NCBI RefSeq assembly: GCF_001245615.1
Contig: NZ_CWKH01000002.1
Coordinates: 434,001 to 498,000 of the forward strand
From: Mycolicibacterium neworleansense
GTDB taxonomy: Bacteria > Actinomycetota > Actinomycetes > Mycobacteriales > Mycobacteriaceae
DNA: 64,000 bases
Direction of reading: 5' to 3'
Positions 1 through 8,736 of this stretch are shown here, piece by piece (position 1 is the stretch's first letter; the number at the start of each line of letters is the position of its first letter). The notes under the pieces were generated by a model. That model saw nothing but the letters and a program-made list of their open reading frames with translations. It did not search any database and was not told where the DNA came from. Made by a program: the position numbers and the translations under genes.

Positions 1-653
1 TTCGGATTCTTGGGCCGGCCCGCGGCGATCGGATACAGATATCCGCGCACGGTGTCGTCGATGTGCAGTTTCTCCAGCGACTCTTCCCAGTAGCGATCGA
101 ACGCGGCCCGGTCGGCCGGCCACATCGACTCAGGCACCTGCAGCGTGGTGCCCATCGTGACGCTGTCGCGGTAGTGCTGGTCGGCGGTCTCGTCGTCCAG
201 CTCGCCGATGAACATCCGGAACACGTCGACCCCGCCCTTATAGAGGCAGGCGGCCACCCAGAGCTGCAGGTTCTTGTCGAACGCGTTGTACTTCACCGGG
301 CTGTCCTCGGTGGAATACACCTGCGCGTGCGCCTTGTTGACCGCGCGGCGGTAGGCCGCCTTTTGCGCGTCACTGCCGCGAGTGGCCACCGCCAGGTAGG
401 TGAAGGTGGTCCTGGCGCGCTTGATGGGGTGCAGATCGGTGCGACCGCTTTCGACGCGGCTCTCGACGACGCCGTAGCCGACGCCGGGATCGGCCAGTTG
501 CATGATCACGTTGGCCGGACCGGCCAGCAGCGCCACGCCCATCAGACCGTCGTCGAAGCTGGCGCCGCGCCGGCGGCGCTTGGGCGCGGCCCCCGGACGT
601 GAGGAGTCACTCATCCCCCGCTCGACGTGCGGGATCGGTTCGCTGACCGTCAT
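1..653 (-). CDS. Oxygenase MpaB family (DUF2236) protein, 3' end outside window
   Basis: The first 217 codons of a DUF2236/MpaB-family protein read leftwards and run off the window edge, so the C-terminus is missing. The family is related to latex-clearing and mycophenolic-acid oxygenases, which are haem proteins; the substrate here is unknown. Family stretches include [24 protein letters not shown] and [13 protein letters not shown] at 653 is preceded by a strong AGGAGGGG ribosome-binding site. It is divergent from the TetR gene that follows. From memory this pairing matches M. tuberculosis Rv0276/Rv0275c. A paralogue of similar sequence lies at 52310-53170 in this window. Confidence 0.85.
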   Translation of the reverse strand, partial: MTVSEPIPHVERGMSDSSRPGAAPKRRRRGASFDDGLMGVALLAGPANVIMQLADPGVGYGVVESRVESGRTDLHPIKRARTTFTYLAVATRGSDAQKAAYRRAVNKAHAQVYSTEDSPVKYNAFDKNLQLWVAACLYKGGVDVFRMFIGELDDETADQHYRDSVTMGTTLQVPESMWPADRAAFDRYWEESLEKLHIDDTVRGYLYPIAAGRPKNP

Positions 654-729
654 GGCCACCCCTCCTGAAACTGAGAACACGTGATTCCTGATATTGGCCT
701 GTAAGTCTGACGGGTGTCAAGATGTGTGG

Positions 730-1344
730 GTGAAGCAGGTCCGTCCCTACCGCGGCATCGAGGCCGCCGACCGCCTCGCGCAGCGGCGCAGCCAGCTGCT
801 TGAGGCCGGGCTGGACCTACTCGGGGCAGAGGACGCCGAGGTGACCGTCCGGGCCGTGTGCCGCACCGCCGGTCTGGCTGCGCGCTACTTCTACGAGAGC
901 TTCGCCGACAAAGACGACTTCATCGGCGCGGTGTACGACTGGGTGATCGCCGATATCGCGACCTCGACGCAGGCCGCCGTTGCCGCCGTTCCACTGGCCG
1001 ACCAGACGATGGCCGGGATGAGGAACATCGTCCATCTGATCGCCAAGGATCCGAGGATCGGACGGCTGTTGTTCAGCGTCAAGCTGTCCAACGAGGTGTT
1101 GACCCGCAAACGTGTCGAGTCCGTGGCGCTGTTCGCCACCCTGCTCGGCCAGCACGCCGGCGACGCCCTGCAGCTGCAGGACAACGATTACCTCAAAGCC
1201 ACTTCGTATTTCGCCGTGGGCGGTGTGACACAGACGATCAGCGCGTGGTTGTCCGGCGAGGTCGCACTGTCCCCTGAGCAGCTCATCAACCAGTTGCGCT
1301 CGATGCTCGATGCGGTGGCCGGCATGCAACAACCGGAGAGTTGA
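730..1344 (+). CDS. TetR-family transcriptional regulator
   Basis: A 204-residue TetR-type repressor if translation starts at GTG 730; TTG 694 and GTG 724 are in-frame alternatives and no start has a clear ribosome-binding site. The helix-turn-helix lies at about residues 39-58 (TVRAVCRTAGLAARYFYESF), followed by a variable ligand-binding domain. It is transcribed away from the DUF2236 gene, whose promoter it probably controls from the short shared gap. That gap contains TGAC-GGGT-GTCA at 708-719. The stop lies 1 nt before the next GTG, so the AraC-type gene is probably co-translated. The likely M. tuberculosis counterpart, from memory, is Rv0275c. Confidence 0.85.
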   Translation: MKQVRPYRGIEAADRLAQRRSQLLEAGLDLLGAEDAEVTVRAVCRTAGLAARYFYESFADKDDFIGAVYDWVIADIATSTQAAVAAVPLADQTMAGMRNIVHLIAKDPRIGRLLFSVKLSNEVLTRKRVESVALFATLLGQHAGDALQLQDNDYLKATSYFAVGGVTQTISAWLSGEVALSPEQLINQLRSMLDAVAGMQQPES

Positions 1345-1345
1345 C

Positions 1346-2188
1346 GTGCCGGGCCCGGTGTTGCTACGCCCCACCGCGCCACTGGCCGGCCATGTTCAGT
1401 TCTTCGGATATTGGCAGAACATGCAGGGCGTCGCCCACCGCAGCCTGGCCCTGCCGCGCGGCGCCGCGACTGTGATCATCGACCTCGACCCTCGCGACCG
1501 CGTCGACTTCTACGCCGCAGACGCCACTACCCGCCTCGATGTCGGCACCGAGTTCATCGCCGGCGCAGGAGTGACGTCCTACGTCACTCACATCGCTCCG
1601 TCGCAGACCGTGTTGACGATTCATTTCCGGCCCGGCGGCGCCTCCGCGTTCATGTCCGCACCGCTCGGCGAACTCGAGAACACCTGCGTCAGCCTGGACG
1701 CGATCTGGGGCGGCGATGCGCCGACCCTGCGTTCACGGTTGATCGAGGCCGCCTCAGTGCCGGCGCGGATAACCCTGGTGGAGGCGTTCCTCCTGGCGCG
1801 CATGCGATCCCGCGATCTGGCGGTCGGTGCCGTGCTGGCCGCCGCCGAACGCCGGCCTTCGCTGCGGGTGGCCGACGCTTGCACGCTGACCGGGATGTCC
1901 TCCCGGCAACTGATCGCATCGTTCCGGGCCGAGGTGGGCCTGGCACCCAAGGTCTATCTACGGCTACGCCGGTACCAGGCCGCCATGCGGCTACTGGACA
2001 CGGGAACCGCCCCCGGTGCCCAGATCGCGGCAAATCTGGGCTATTTCGATCAGGCGCACTTCGTTCGGGAGTTCCGGTCGTTCACCGCCATGACGCCGAC
2101 TCAGTACGCACAACGCCGGATCGGGTTACCCAGCCACGTCGGCTTCGGCAAAAATATCCAATCCGCCGCCGCGCTCGGCCGCGCATGA
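1346..2188 (+). CDS. AraC-family transcriptional regulator
   Basis: A 280-residue protein whose last 100 residues form an AraC-type double helix-turn-helix: RVADACTLTGMSSRQLIASF is the first, and QIAANLGYFDQAHFVREF with MTPTQY the typical end. The N-terminal 150 residues look like the cupin-like sensor domain of the DUF6597 type. GTG 1346 is chosen because GGAGAG precedes it by about 5 nt and the upstream stop ends 1 nt before. It follows the TetR gene and precedes a methyltransferase gene by 7 nt, so the three are likely one transcript. Its inducer cannot be deduced. Confidence 0.85.
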   Translation: MPGPVLLRPTAPLAGHVQFFGYWQNMQGVAHRSLALPRGAATVIIDLDPRDRVDFYAADATTRLDVGTEFIAGAGVTSYVTHIAPSQTVLTIHFRPGGASAFMSAPLGELENTCVSLDAIWGGDAPTLRSRLIEAASVPARITLVEAFLLARMRSRDLAVGAVLAAAERRPSLRVADACTLTGMSSRQLIASFRAEVGLAPKVYLRLRRYQAAMRLLDTGTAPGAQIAANLGYFDQAHFVREFRSFTAMTPTQYAQRRIGLPSHVGFGKNIQSAAALGRA

Positions 2189-2195
2189 TGGCGAC

Positions 2196-3029
2196 ATGAC
2201 AGACTCCGAGCGCATCCCCGGCCAAGCCGTCGCCGACACCGGAACCCTGGTGGCGGCCATCCGGGCCGAGGAAACCCGCCGCCCCGACCGGCTTTTCAGC
2301 GATCCCTTCGCCGAGAAACTCGCCGGTCAACACGGGCGTCGCCTGCTCGCCGAAGCCGTTGCCGCCAGCGGTGACAAGTCGACCTTGCAGATCGTGGTGC
2401 GCACCCGGTTCTGGGACGAGGCCCTGCTACGCGCGGTGCCACCGGTGCGGCAGGTGGTGATCCTTGCCGCCGGACTCGATGCGCGGGCGTACCGGCTGCC
2501 GTGGCCCGAAGACACCACGGTGTTCGAACTCGACCAGCCCGCGGTGGTCACTGCCAAGGCCGAGACGCTGGCCGGCGACGCGCCACGCTGCCGTCGGGTG
2601 GCCGTCGGCGTCGACCTCACCCAGGACTGGACTGATACGTTGCGGTCCAACGGTTTTGACTCAACGCAACCGTCCGTCTGGCTCATGGAAGGGCTGCTGC
2701 AGTACCTGGACGAAGCCGCCGTGCACACTTTGTTCGAGCGGGTCGACGCCTTGTCAGTACCCGGTTCGGTACTGCTCTACGACATCGTCGGCAAGGCGCT
2801 GCTGGACAGCGTGATGCTGGCCGCGGTCCGCGAACAGATGTCCCGCAACGGGGCGCCGTGGCTGTTCGGCACCGACGCCCCGGCACAACTGTGCGAGCGG
2901 TTGGGCTGGTCGGCCGTCGTCACCGACGTGGCCGAGCCCGGCAACCAGTGGAACCGGTGGTTCGCTCCCGCGGTGCCACTGGAAGTTCCCGGGGTGCCGC
3001 GCGGGTATTTCGTCACCGCGACCAAGTAG
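2196..3029 (+). CDS. SAM-dependent methyltransferase, PPM/leucine-carboxyl methyltransferase-like
   Basis: This 277-residue protein belongs to the class I methyltransferase group that is expanded in mycobacteria (TIGR00027/PPM type). The SAM-binding glycine motif is AAGLDARAYRL at residues 91-101, followed by the acidic FELDQP at 110-115. The later block VWLMEGLLQYL is typical of the family. Family members methylate carboxylates or hydroxyls of small molecules or lipids; the substrate here is unknown. The gene starts 7 nt after the AraC regulator and probably belongs to its transcript. A convergent VOC gene ends 5 nt beyond its stop. Confidence 0.88.
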   Translation: MTDSERIPGQAVADTGTLVAAIRAEETRRPDRLFSDPFAEKLAGQHGRRLLAEAVAASGDKSTLQIVVRTRFWDEALLRAVPPVRQVVILAAGLDARAYRLPWPEDTTVFELDQPAVVTAKAETLAGDAPRCRRVAVGVDLTQDWTDTLRSNGFDSTQPSVWLMEGLLQYLDEAAVHTLFERVDALSVPGSVLLYDIVGKALLDSVMLAAVREQMSRNGAPWLFGTDAPAQLCERLGWSAVVTDVAEPGNQWNRWFAPAVPLEVPGVPRGYFVTATK

Positions 3030-3034
3030 AAGCC

Positions 3035-3613
3035 CTAGCCCGCAGGCACCGGAGCACGTCGGTCGGCGGCCGTCTTCGGCTCCGCCTGCGCATCGTTGTC
3101 GGTGAATTCCTTGGTCCAGCAGGCGAATTCCAGGGTGATGCCGTCGGGGTCGAGGAAGTAGAACGACCGCACGTAGACGCCGGGGTGCACGGTCGCCGAC
3201 GCCTGCATCGGGCTGTCGTCATGGTTGAGCACCGGACCGACGCGAACGCCCTTGGCCTTGAGCTTCTGCCGGTACTCGTCGAACTTCTCGGCCGGCACGT
3301 GCAGGGCGATGTGGTTCAGCGAGCCGGTGGCGCTGACGAATTCGCCGATGCCGGGGATCGCCGCGGGTGCCGAGATCCCGGGAACGCCGTCGGGGGCTTC
3401 ACGGAACCAGAAGAACGCGATGCAGTCCCCGTTGCCCGCGTCGAAGAAGAAGTGCTGCCCCATGCCGCCGGGCAGGTCCAGCGACTTGATCAACGGCATG
3501 CCGAGCACATTGGTGTAGAAGTCCACGGTGCGCGCCATGTCCGCGCACACCAGCGCCACATGGTTGATACCGCCGAACTCGAACTCCGGGTTGGGATTGC
3601 TGGGCTTGATCAC
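3035..3613 (-). CDS. VOC-family (glyoxalase/dioxygenase superfamily) protein
   Basis: A 192-residue vicinal-oxygen-chelate protein with paired beta-alpha-beta modules. FGGINHVALVCADMARTVDFY opens the first module and SLNHIALHVPAEKFDEY the second, and both contain the histidine that normally binds metal; FYFLDPDGITLEFACW supplies the usual late glutamate. GTG 3613 is preferred because GGAGGT lies 10 nt upstream, whereas an in-frame ATG at 3676 has no such signal. It diverges from the TetR gene at 3695, and the gap contains a perfect inverted repeat. The position matches M. tuberculosis Rv0274 from memory. The substrate is unknown. Confidence 0.88.
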   Translation of the reverse strand: MIKPSNPNPEFEFGGINHVALVCADMARTVDFYTNVLGMPLIKSLDLPGGMGQHFFFDAGNGDCIAFFWFREAPDGVPGISAPAAIPGIGEFVSATGSLNHIALHVPAEKFDEYRQKLKAKGVRVGPVLNHDDSPMQASATVHPGVYVRSFYFLDPDGITLEFACWTKEFTDNDAQAEPKTAADRRAPVPAG

Positions 3614-3661
3614 GTCGACACACCTCCGGGGTGAACACACCAAACACTGGCGCAACTGCGA

Positions 3662-3687
3662 ATCTGAATCTAACATCAGATTCAGAT
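3662..3687. promoter_or_regulatory. Perfect 10-bp inverted repeat, probable TetR operator
   Basis: ATCTGAATCT at 3662-3671 is followed by a 6-nt spacer and its exact reverse complement AGATTCAGAT at 3678-3687. The site sits in the gap between the divergent VOC and TetR genes and ends 8 nt before the TetR start. Placement and symmetry are typical of a TetR autoregulatory operator controlling both directions. Binding is inferred. Confidence 0.7.
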
Positions 3688-3694
3688 GTGATCA

Positions 3695-4342
3695 ATGGCC
3701 GTTAGGAAATCCGTGACCGTCAGTCCCCGTACCCCGCTACCGACCGCGCGTGGCCGCCAGACGCAGGCGGCGATCGACAGCGCGGCCCGAACGGTGATCG
3801 CCCGCAAGGGCCTCCTGGCCACGACGATCTCCGACATCGCCTCCGAGGCGGGCCGGTCGGCCGCGTCGTTCTACAACTACTACGCCTCAAAAGAGGCCAT
3901 GGTCCGCGAATGGGCCCTGCGATTCCGCAACGAGGCCCGTGAACGCGCACTGCCCGCGACCGCACCGAACCTGACCAACTGGGAACGCAGTTACCAGGCG
4001 GCCTCCGCGCACTGGACGACCTACCGGCACCGCCTGGCCGAGATCATCAGCGTGTCCCAGATGGCGATGATCGACGACGACTTCGCCGAATACTGGGACG
4101 AGATCTGCCAGTTGCCGATCGCCATGATCACCGAGATGATCAAACACGCTCAGCAGCAAGGGTTCTGCCCCGACGACGACGCACACCTGACGGCCGTCGC
4201 GCTGGTGTCGATGCTCAACCAGTTCTGCTATGTCCAGCTGTCCGGCGGCCGTGACGCGGCCGCCGACGACACCGCCTGCATCACCACCCTGGCCAACATC
4301 TTCTACCGGACCATCTACCACGAGGGGAACCCGCGTTCATGA
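3695..4342 (+). CDS. TetR-family transcriptional regulator
   Basis: A 215-residue TetR-type regulator with its helix-turn-helix at about residues 43-63 (TTISDIASEAGRSAASFYNYY) and an all-helical sensor domain behind it. The start lies just downstream of a perfect 26-bp inverted-repeat region that is probably its operator. Its stop overlaps the start of the alpha/beta-hydrolase gene by 4 nt (ATGA), so the two are translationally coupled. The likely targets are the divergent VOC gene and the downstream hydrolase, dehydrogenase and fadE6 genes. From memory the M. tuberculosis counterpart is Rv0273c. Confidence 0.88.
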   Translation: MAVRKSVTVSPRTPLPTARGRQTQAAIDSAARTVIARKGLLATTISDIASEAGRSAASFYNYYASKEAMVREWALRFRNEARERALPATAPNLTNWERSYQAASAHWTTYRHRLAEIISVSQMAMIDDDFAEYWDEICQLPIAMITEMIKHAQQQGFCPDDDAHLTAVALVSMLNQFCYVQLSGGRDAAADDTACITTLANIFYRTIYHEGNPRS

Positions 4343-5466
4343 GCACAGCGTCACCGGAAGTGGTTCGCGAGTTCGTCGGCCTGGAATCGCCGACAGCCCA
4401 GCGTGCCGGCGCGGGCGGATACCCGTGCCAGGGACTGTATTACCGGAGCGCAGAACACAAGCCCACGGTCGCGGTGATCGCCACGCACTACCAGATCGAC
4501 TTCTCCGAGCACTACATCGCCGAGCACCTGGCCGCCCGAGGCATCGGCTTCCTCGGCTGGAACACCCGCTTCCGGGGGTTCGAGAGCAGCTTCCTGCTGG
4601 ACCACGCCCTGGTCGACATCGGAGTGGGCGTGCGCTGGCTCCGCGAACAACAGGACATCGAAACCGTTGTGCTGCTTGGCAACTCCGGAGGCGGATCCCT
4701 GATGGCCGCCTACCAGTCTCAAGCCGTCGACCCGAATGTGCAGCCACTGGACGGAATGCGGCCGGCGGCCGGCCTGACCGAACTGTTGCCCGCCGACGGA
4801 TATGTGGCCAGCGCCGCCCACCCGGGGCGCCCGGATGTCCTGACCGCGTGGATGGATGCCTCCGTCGTCGACGAGAACGATGCCGTCGCCAGCGACCCTG
4901 AGCTCGACCTGTTCGACGAACGCAACCCGGCGCCCTATTCGGCGGACTTCGTGGCCCGGTACCGCGCCGCCCAGGTCGACCGGAACGAGAAGATCACCGA
5001 CTGGGCCACCGATGAGCTCAAAAAGATTCAGGCAGCCGGGTATTCGGACCGCCCGTTCACCGTCATGCGCACGTGGGCCGATCCGAGGATGGTCGATCCG
5101 GCCATCGAGCCGACCAACCGGCGGGCCAACCTGTGTTATGCCGGGACCCCGATCAAGGCCAACCGCTCGGCCCGTGGCATCGCCGCGGCCACCACCGTGC
5201 GCAACTGGATCGGCATGTGGAGCCTGCGGCATGCCCAGACCCGGGCCGAGCCACATCTGGCCCGGATCACCTGCCCGGCCCTGGTGATCAACGCCGACCA
5301 GGACACCGGGGTGTACCCGTCCGACGCCCAACGCATCTACGACGCACTCGCCAGTAGCGACAAAGACCAGTGCTCGATCGACACCGATCATTACTTCACC
5401 ACTGCCGGCGCGCGTGGCGAGCAGGCCGATACCATCGCCCGATGGATCGCGAAGCGGTGGCGGTGA
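4339..5466 (+). CDS. Alpha/beta-fold hydrolase
   Basis: A 375-residue alpha/beta hydrolase. The nucleophile elbow is GNSGGG at residues 114-119, with Ser116 as the presumed nucleophile. The C-terminal part has the acid in NADQD and a histidine in TDHYF. The chain is longer than a minimal hydrolase because of an insert between the elbow and the acid residue. ATGA overlaps the TetR stop, and the following dehydrogenase starts inside its stop codon (GTGA). Location between a TetR gene and fadE6 suggests ester or thioester hydrolysis in lipid or xenobiotic metabolism, but this is inference. From memory it matches Rv0272c. Confidence 0.85.
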   Translation: MSTASPEVVREFVGLESPTAQRAGAGGYPCQGLYYRSAEHKPTVAVIATHYQIDFSEHYIAEHLAARGIGFLGWNTRFRGFESSFLLDHALVDIGVGVRWLREQQDIETVVLLGNSGGGSLMAAYQSQAVDPNVQPLDGMRPAAGLTELLPADGYVASAAHPGRPDVLTAWMDASVVDENDAVASDPELDLFDERNPAPYSADFVARYRAAQVDRNEKITDWATDELKKIQAAGYSDRPFTVMRTWADPRMVDPAIEPTNRRANLCYAGTPIKANRSARGIAAATTVRNWIGMWSLRHAQTRAEPHLARITCPALVINADQDTGVYPSDAQRIYDALASSDKDQCSIDTDHYFTTAGARGEQADTIARWIAKRWR

Positions 5467-6431
5467 ACCCCGGCCGGATCAGGGTCCTGGCGCACTTCAC
5501 CCCGGGTGAGAGGGTGCTGGATTTTCTTGCACCCCATCAAGACTGGCTGGACGTGACGTTTTGCGCCGAGGACGACGACACCTCGTTCTACCGCGAACTT
5601 CCCTCCGCCGAGGTGCTCTGGCACGTATTGCGGCCGCTGTCCGGCGATGACCTGGAGCGCGGGCTGCGGCTGCGGCTCGTGCACAAGTTGGGCGCCGGGG
5701 TGAACACCATCGACGTCGACACCGCCACCCGGCTGGGCATCCTGGTGGCCAACATGCCCGGAGCCAACTCACCATCGGTGGCCGAGGGCACGGTCCTGCT
5801 CATGCTGGCCGCGCTGCGCCGGTTACCCGAACTCGACCGCGCCACCCGCGAGGGCAGAGGCTGGCCCTCGGATCACAGCCTGGGCGAAACCGTGCGCGAC
5901 ATCAGCGGGTGCACGGTGGGCCTGCTCGGCTACGGAAACGTCGCCAAGCGGGTCGAGAAGATCGTCGTCGCGATGGGCGCCGACCCGTCACAGGTGATCC
6001 ACACCAGCACCCGCGACTCCGGCCATCCGCAGTGGCGGAGCCTGCCAGACCTGCTGTCCGCCAGCGATATCGTCTCGCTGCACCTGCCGCTGACCGAGGC
6101 CACGCAGGGGCTGCTCGACAGCAAGGCCCTGGCCTCGATGAAGCGGGGCGCCGTCGTCGTCAACACCGCGCGCGGTCCGATCATCGACGAGGCCGCCCTC
6201 GTGGAGGCGCTGCGCAGCGGGCAGCTGGCCGCGGCCGGCCTGGACGTCTTCTCCGAGGAGCCGGTGCCGACCGGCAATCCCCTGCTGGAACTACCCAACG
6301 TGGTGCTCACCCCGCACGTCACCTGGTACACCGTCGACACCATGCGGCGCTACCTGACCATGGCGGTCGACAACTGCCGGCGCATCCGCGACGGCGAGCA
6401 CCTGGCCCACGTAGTAAACGGGGTTAAATAG
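5463..6431 (+). CDS. D-isomer-specific 2-hydroxyacid dehydrogenase family protein
   Basis: A 322-residue NAD(P)-dependent dehydrogenase of the D-2-hydroxyacid family. The dinucleotide-binding motif is GLLGYGNVAKRV. The catalytic set is visible as Arg in VVNTARGPIIDE, Glu in FSEEP and His in LTPHVTWYT. GTG 5463 overlaps the hydrolase stop (GTGA); an in-frame ATG at 5442 is the alternative. It would reduce or oxidise a 2-keto/2-hydroxyacid, and the substrate is unknown. I do not recall it in the otherwise matching M. tuberculosis order, so it may be an insertion between the hydrolase and fadE6. Confidence 0.87.
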   Translation: MNPGRIRVLAHFTPGERVLDFLAPHQDWLDVTFCAEDDDTSFYRELPSAEVLWHVLRPLSGDDLERGLRLRLVHKLGAGVNTIDVDTATRLGILVANMPGANSPSVAEGTVLLMLAALRRLPELDRATREGRGWPSDHSLGETVRDISGCTVGLLGYGNVAKRVEKIVVAMGADPSQVIHTSTRDSGHPQWRSLPDLLSASDIVSLHLPLTEATQGLLDSKALASMKRGAVVVNTARGPIIDEAALVEALRSGQLAAAGLDVFSEEPVPTGNPLLELPNVVLTPHVTWYTVDTMRRYLTMAVDNCRRIRDGEHLAHVVNGVK

Positions 6432-6516
6432 GCCGCCGGAGTGGCGGCGATCACGTCGGGGTACCCTCGGCCCAACCGACCGGTTAATAGAGATATGCCC
6501 CGGATGGAGGAACCGC

Positions 6517-8712
6517 ATGCCTATTGCGATCACGTCTGAGCACAGCGATCTGGCCGATTCTGTTCGGTCCCTGGTAGCGCGGGTGGCGCCGTCGGAGGTG
6601 CTCCACGAGGCGCTCGAGACGCCCATCCCCAACCCGCCGCCCTACTGGAAAGCCGCGGCCGAGCAGGGCCTGCAGGGCGTCCACCTCTCGGAATCCGTTG
6701 GTGGGCAAGGCTTCGGAATCCTCGAGCTGGCCATCACGTTGGCCGAGTTCGGCTACGGCGCCGTGCCCGGCCCCTTCGTCCCGTCGGCGATCGCCGGCGC
6801 GCTGATCTCGGCCGACAATCCCGAAGCCAAGGTCCTTGGTGGCCTGGCCACGGGTGAGACCATCGCCGCCTACGCCATCGACTCCGGCCTGACCGCCACC
6901 CGGCACGGCGACGGCCTGGTCATCCGCGGCGAGGCACGCGCGGTGCCCGCCGCGGCACAGGCCTCGGTTCTGGTGCTTCCCGTCGCGATCGAGTCCGGTG
7001 TCCAGTGGGTGGTGCTGGACGCCGCCCAGCTGGAGATCGAGCCGGTGCAGAGCGTCGATCCCCTACGCCCGCTGGCCCACGTGCGGGCCAACGCCACCGA
7101 GGTGACCGGTGATCGGGTGTTGTCCAGCCTCAGTCGCGCCCACGCCCGCGCGTTGATCACCACCCTGCTGTCAGCCGAGGCGATCGGTGTCGCCCGCTGG
7201 GCCACCGACACCGCCACCGCCTACGCCAAGATCCGCGAGCAGTTCGGCCGGCCGATCGGCCAGTTCCAGGCGATCAAGCACAAGTGCGCCGGGATGATCG
7301 CCGAGACCGAGCGGGCCACCGCCGCCGTCTGGGACGCGGCCCGTGCACTCGACGAGACCCAGCAAGACCCGTCGGCCCAGACCCATTTCGAATTCGCCGC
7401 CGCGGTGGCCGCCACCCTGGCACCGGCCGCCGCGCAGCACACCACTCAGGACTGCATCCAGGTGCACGGTGGCATCGGATTCACCTGGGAGCACGACACC
7501 AACGTCTACTACCGGCGTGCCCTGGTGCTGGCCGCGTGCTTCGGCCGGACCTCGGATTACCCGCAGGCAGTGGTCGATACCTCGACCTCCACCGGCATGC
7601 GCCCCGTCGACATCGACCTGGATCCCGACACCGAGAAGCTGCGTGACGAGATCCGTGCGGAAGTCGCTGGGCTGAAGGCGATTCCGAGTGGCGCCGAGCG
7701 CAACACCGCCATCGCCGAGGGCGGCTGGGTGCAGCCGCACCTGCCCAAGCCATGGGGCCGTGCTTCGGAGCCGATCGAGCAGATCATCATCGCCCAGGAG
7801 TTCAGCACCGGCCGCGTGCGGCGCCCGCAGATGGGCATCGCCTCCTGGATCATCCCGTCGATCGTGGCGTTCGGCACCGACGAGCAGAAGCAGCGCTTCC
7901 TTCCGCCGACGTTCCGCGGCGAGATGATCTGGTGCCAGCTGTTTTCCGAGCCGGGTGCGGGGTCGGACCTGGCCAGCCTGACCACCAAGGCCACCAAGGT
8001 CGACGGTGGCTGGCGCATCACCGGACAGAAGATCTGGACGACGGGTGCACAGTTCTCGGCCTGGGGCGCGCTGCTGGCACGGACGAATTCCGACGCTCCG
8101 AAACACAATGGCATCACGTACTTCCTGCTGGACATGAAGTCTCCGGGCGTCGAGGTGAAGCCGCTGCGCGAGTTGACCGGCAACGCGATGTTCAACACCG
8201 TGTTCATCGACGACGTTTTCGTGCCCGATGACATGGTGCTCGGGGAGGTCGACCGTGGCTGGGAGGTCAGCCGCAACACACTCACCAACGAGCGGGTGTC
8301 GATCGGCAGCAGCGAGCCGCCGTTCCTGGCCAACGTCGACCAGTTCGTGGAGTTCCTGCGTGACGGGCAGTTCGACCAGATCGAGCAGAACCACGCCGGC
8401 CAGTTGATCGCCGAAGGCCACGCCGCCAAGGTGCTCAACCTGCGATCCACCCTGCTCACGTTGGCCGGTGGCGATGCCATGCCCGCCGCGGCGATCTCCA
8501 AGCTGCTGTCGATGAAGACCGGCCAGGGTTACGCCGAGTTCGCCGTGGCCTCCTTCGGCACCGACGGTGCCGTCGGTGATCCCGAGCAGGAGTTCGGCCG
8601 CTGGGCCGAGTACCTGTTGGCCAGCCGGGCCACCACGATCTACGGCGGCACGAGCGAAGTTCAGCTCAACATCATCGCCGAACGACTCCTCGGCCTGCCG
8701 CGCGATCCGTAA
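6517..8712 (+). CDS. fadE6: Two-domain acyl-CoA dehydrogenase (FadE6-like)
   Basis: A 731-residue protein made of two acyl-CoA dehydrogenase units. The N-terminal unit spans about residues 1-345 (with IREQFGRPIGQFQAIKHKCA and CIQVHGGIGFTWEHD). The C-terminal unit spans about 370-731 (with MIWCQLFSEPGAGSDLASL and TIYGGTSEVQLNIIAERLLG). It would introduce the alpha-beta double bond into an acyl-CoA using FAD. Length and neighbours match, from memory, M. tuberculosis FadE6 (Rv0271c, 731 residues). GGATGGAGG lies shortly before ATG 6517. It is the last gene of the TetR-hydrolase-dehydrogenase run, 85 nt after the dehydrogenase. Chain length specificity cannot be read from sequence. Confidence 0.88.
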   Translation: MPIAITSEHSDLADSVRSLVARVAPSEVLHEALETPIPNPPPYWKAAAEQGLQGVHLSESVGGQGFGILELAITLAEFGYGAVPGPFVPSAIAGALISADNPEAKVLGGLATGETIAAYAIDSGLTATRHGDGLVIRGEARAVPAAAQASVLVLPVAIESGVQWVVLDAAQLEIEPVQSVDPLRPLAHVRANATEVTGDRVLSSLSRAHARALITTLLSAEAIGVARWATDTATAYAKIREQFGRPIGQFQAIKHKCAGMIAETERATAAVWDAARALDETQQDPSAQTHFEFAAAVAATLAPAAAQHTTQDCIQVHGGIGFTWEHDTNVYYRRALVLAACFGRTSDYPQAVVDTSTSTGMRPVDIDLDPDTEKLRDEIRAEVAGLKAIPSGAERNTAIAEGGWVQPHLPKPWGRASEPIEQIIIAQEFSTGRVRRPQMGIASWIIPSIVAFGTDEQKQRFLPPTFRGEMIWCQLFSEPGAGSDLASLTTKATKVDGGWRITGQKIWTTGAQFSAWGALLARTNSDAPKHNGITYFLLDMKSPGVEVKPLRELTGNAMFNTVFIDDVFVPDDMVLGEVDRGWEVSRNTLTNERVSIGSSEPPFLANVDQFVEFLRDGQFDQIEQNHAGQLIAEGHAAKVLNLRSTLLTLAGGDAMPAAAISKLLSMKTGQGYAEFAVASFGTDGAVGDPEQEFGRWAEYLLASRATTIYGGTSEVQLNIIAERLLGLPRDP

Positions 8713-8736
8713 CCCCGATCGCTGTCGCCAGGCAAC

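Noticed and set aside
7171..8421. 416-codon open frame on the minus strand
   Set aside because: Antisense to fadE6; composition typical of a shadow frame.
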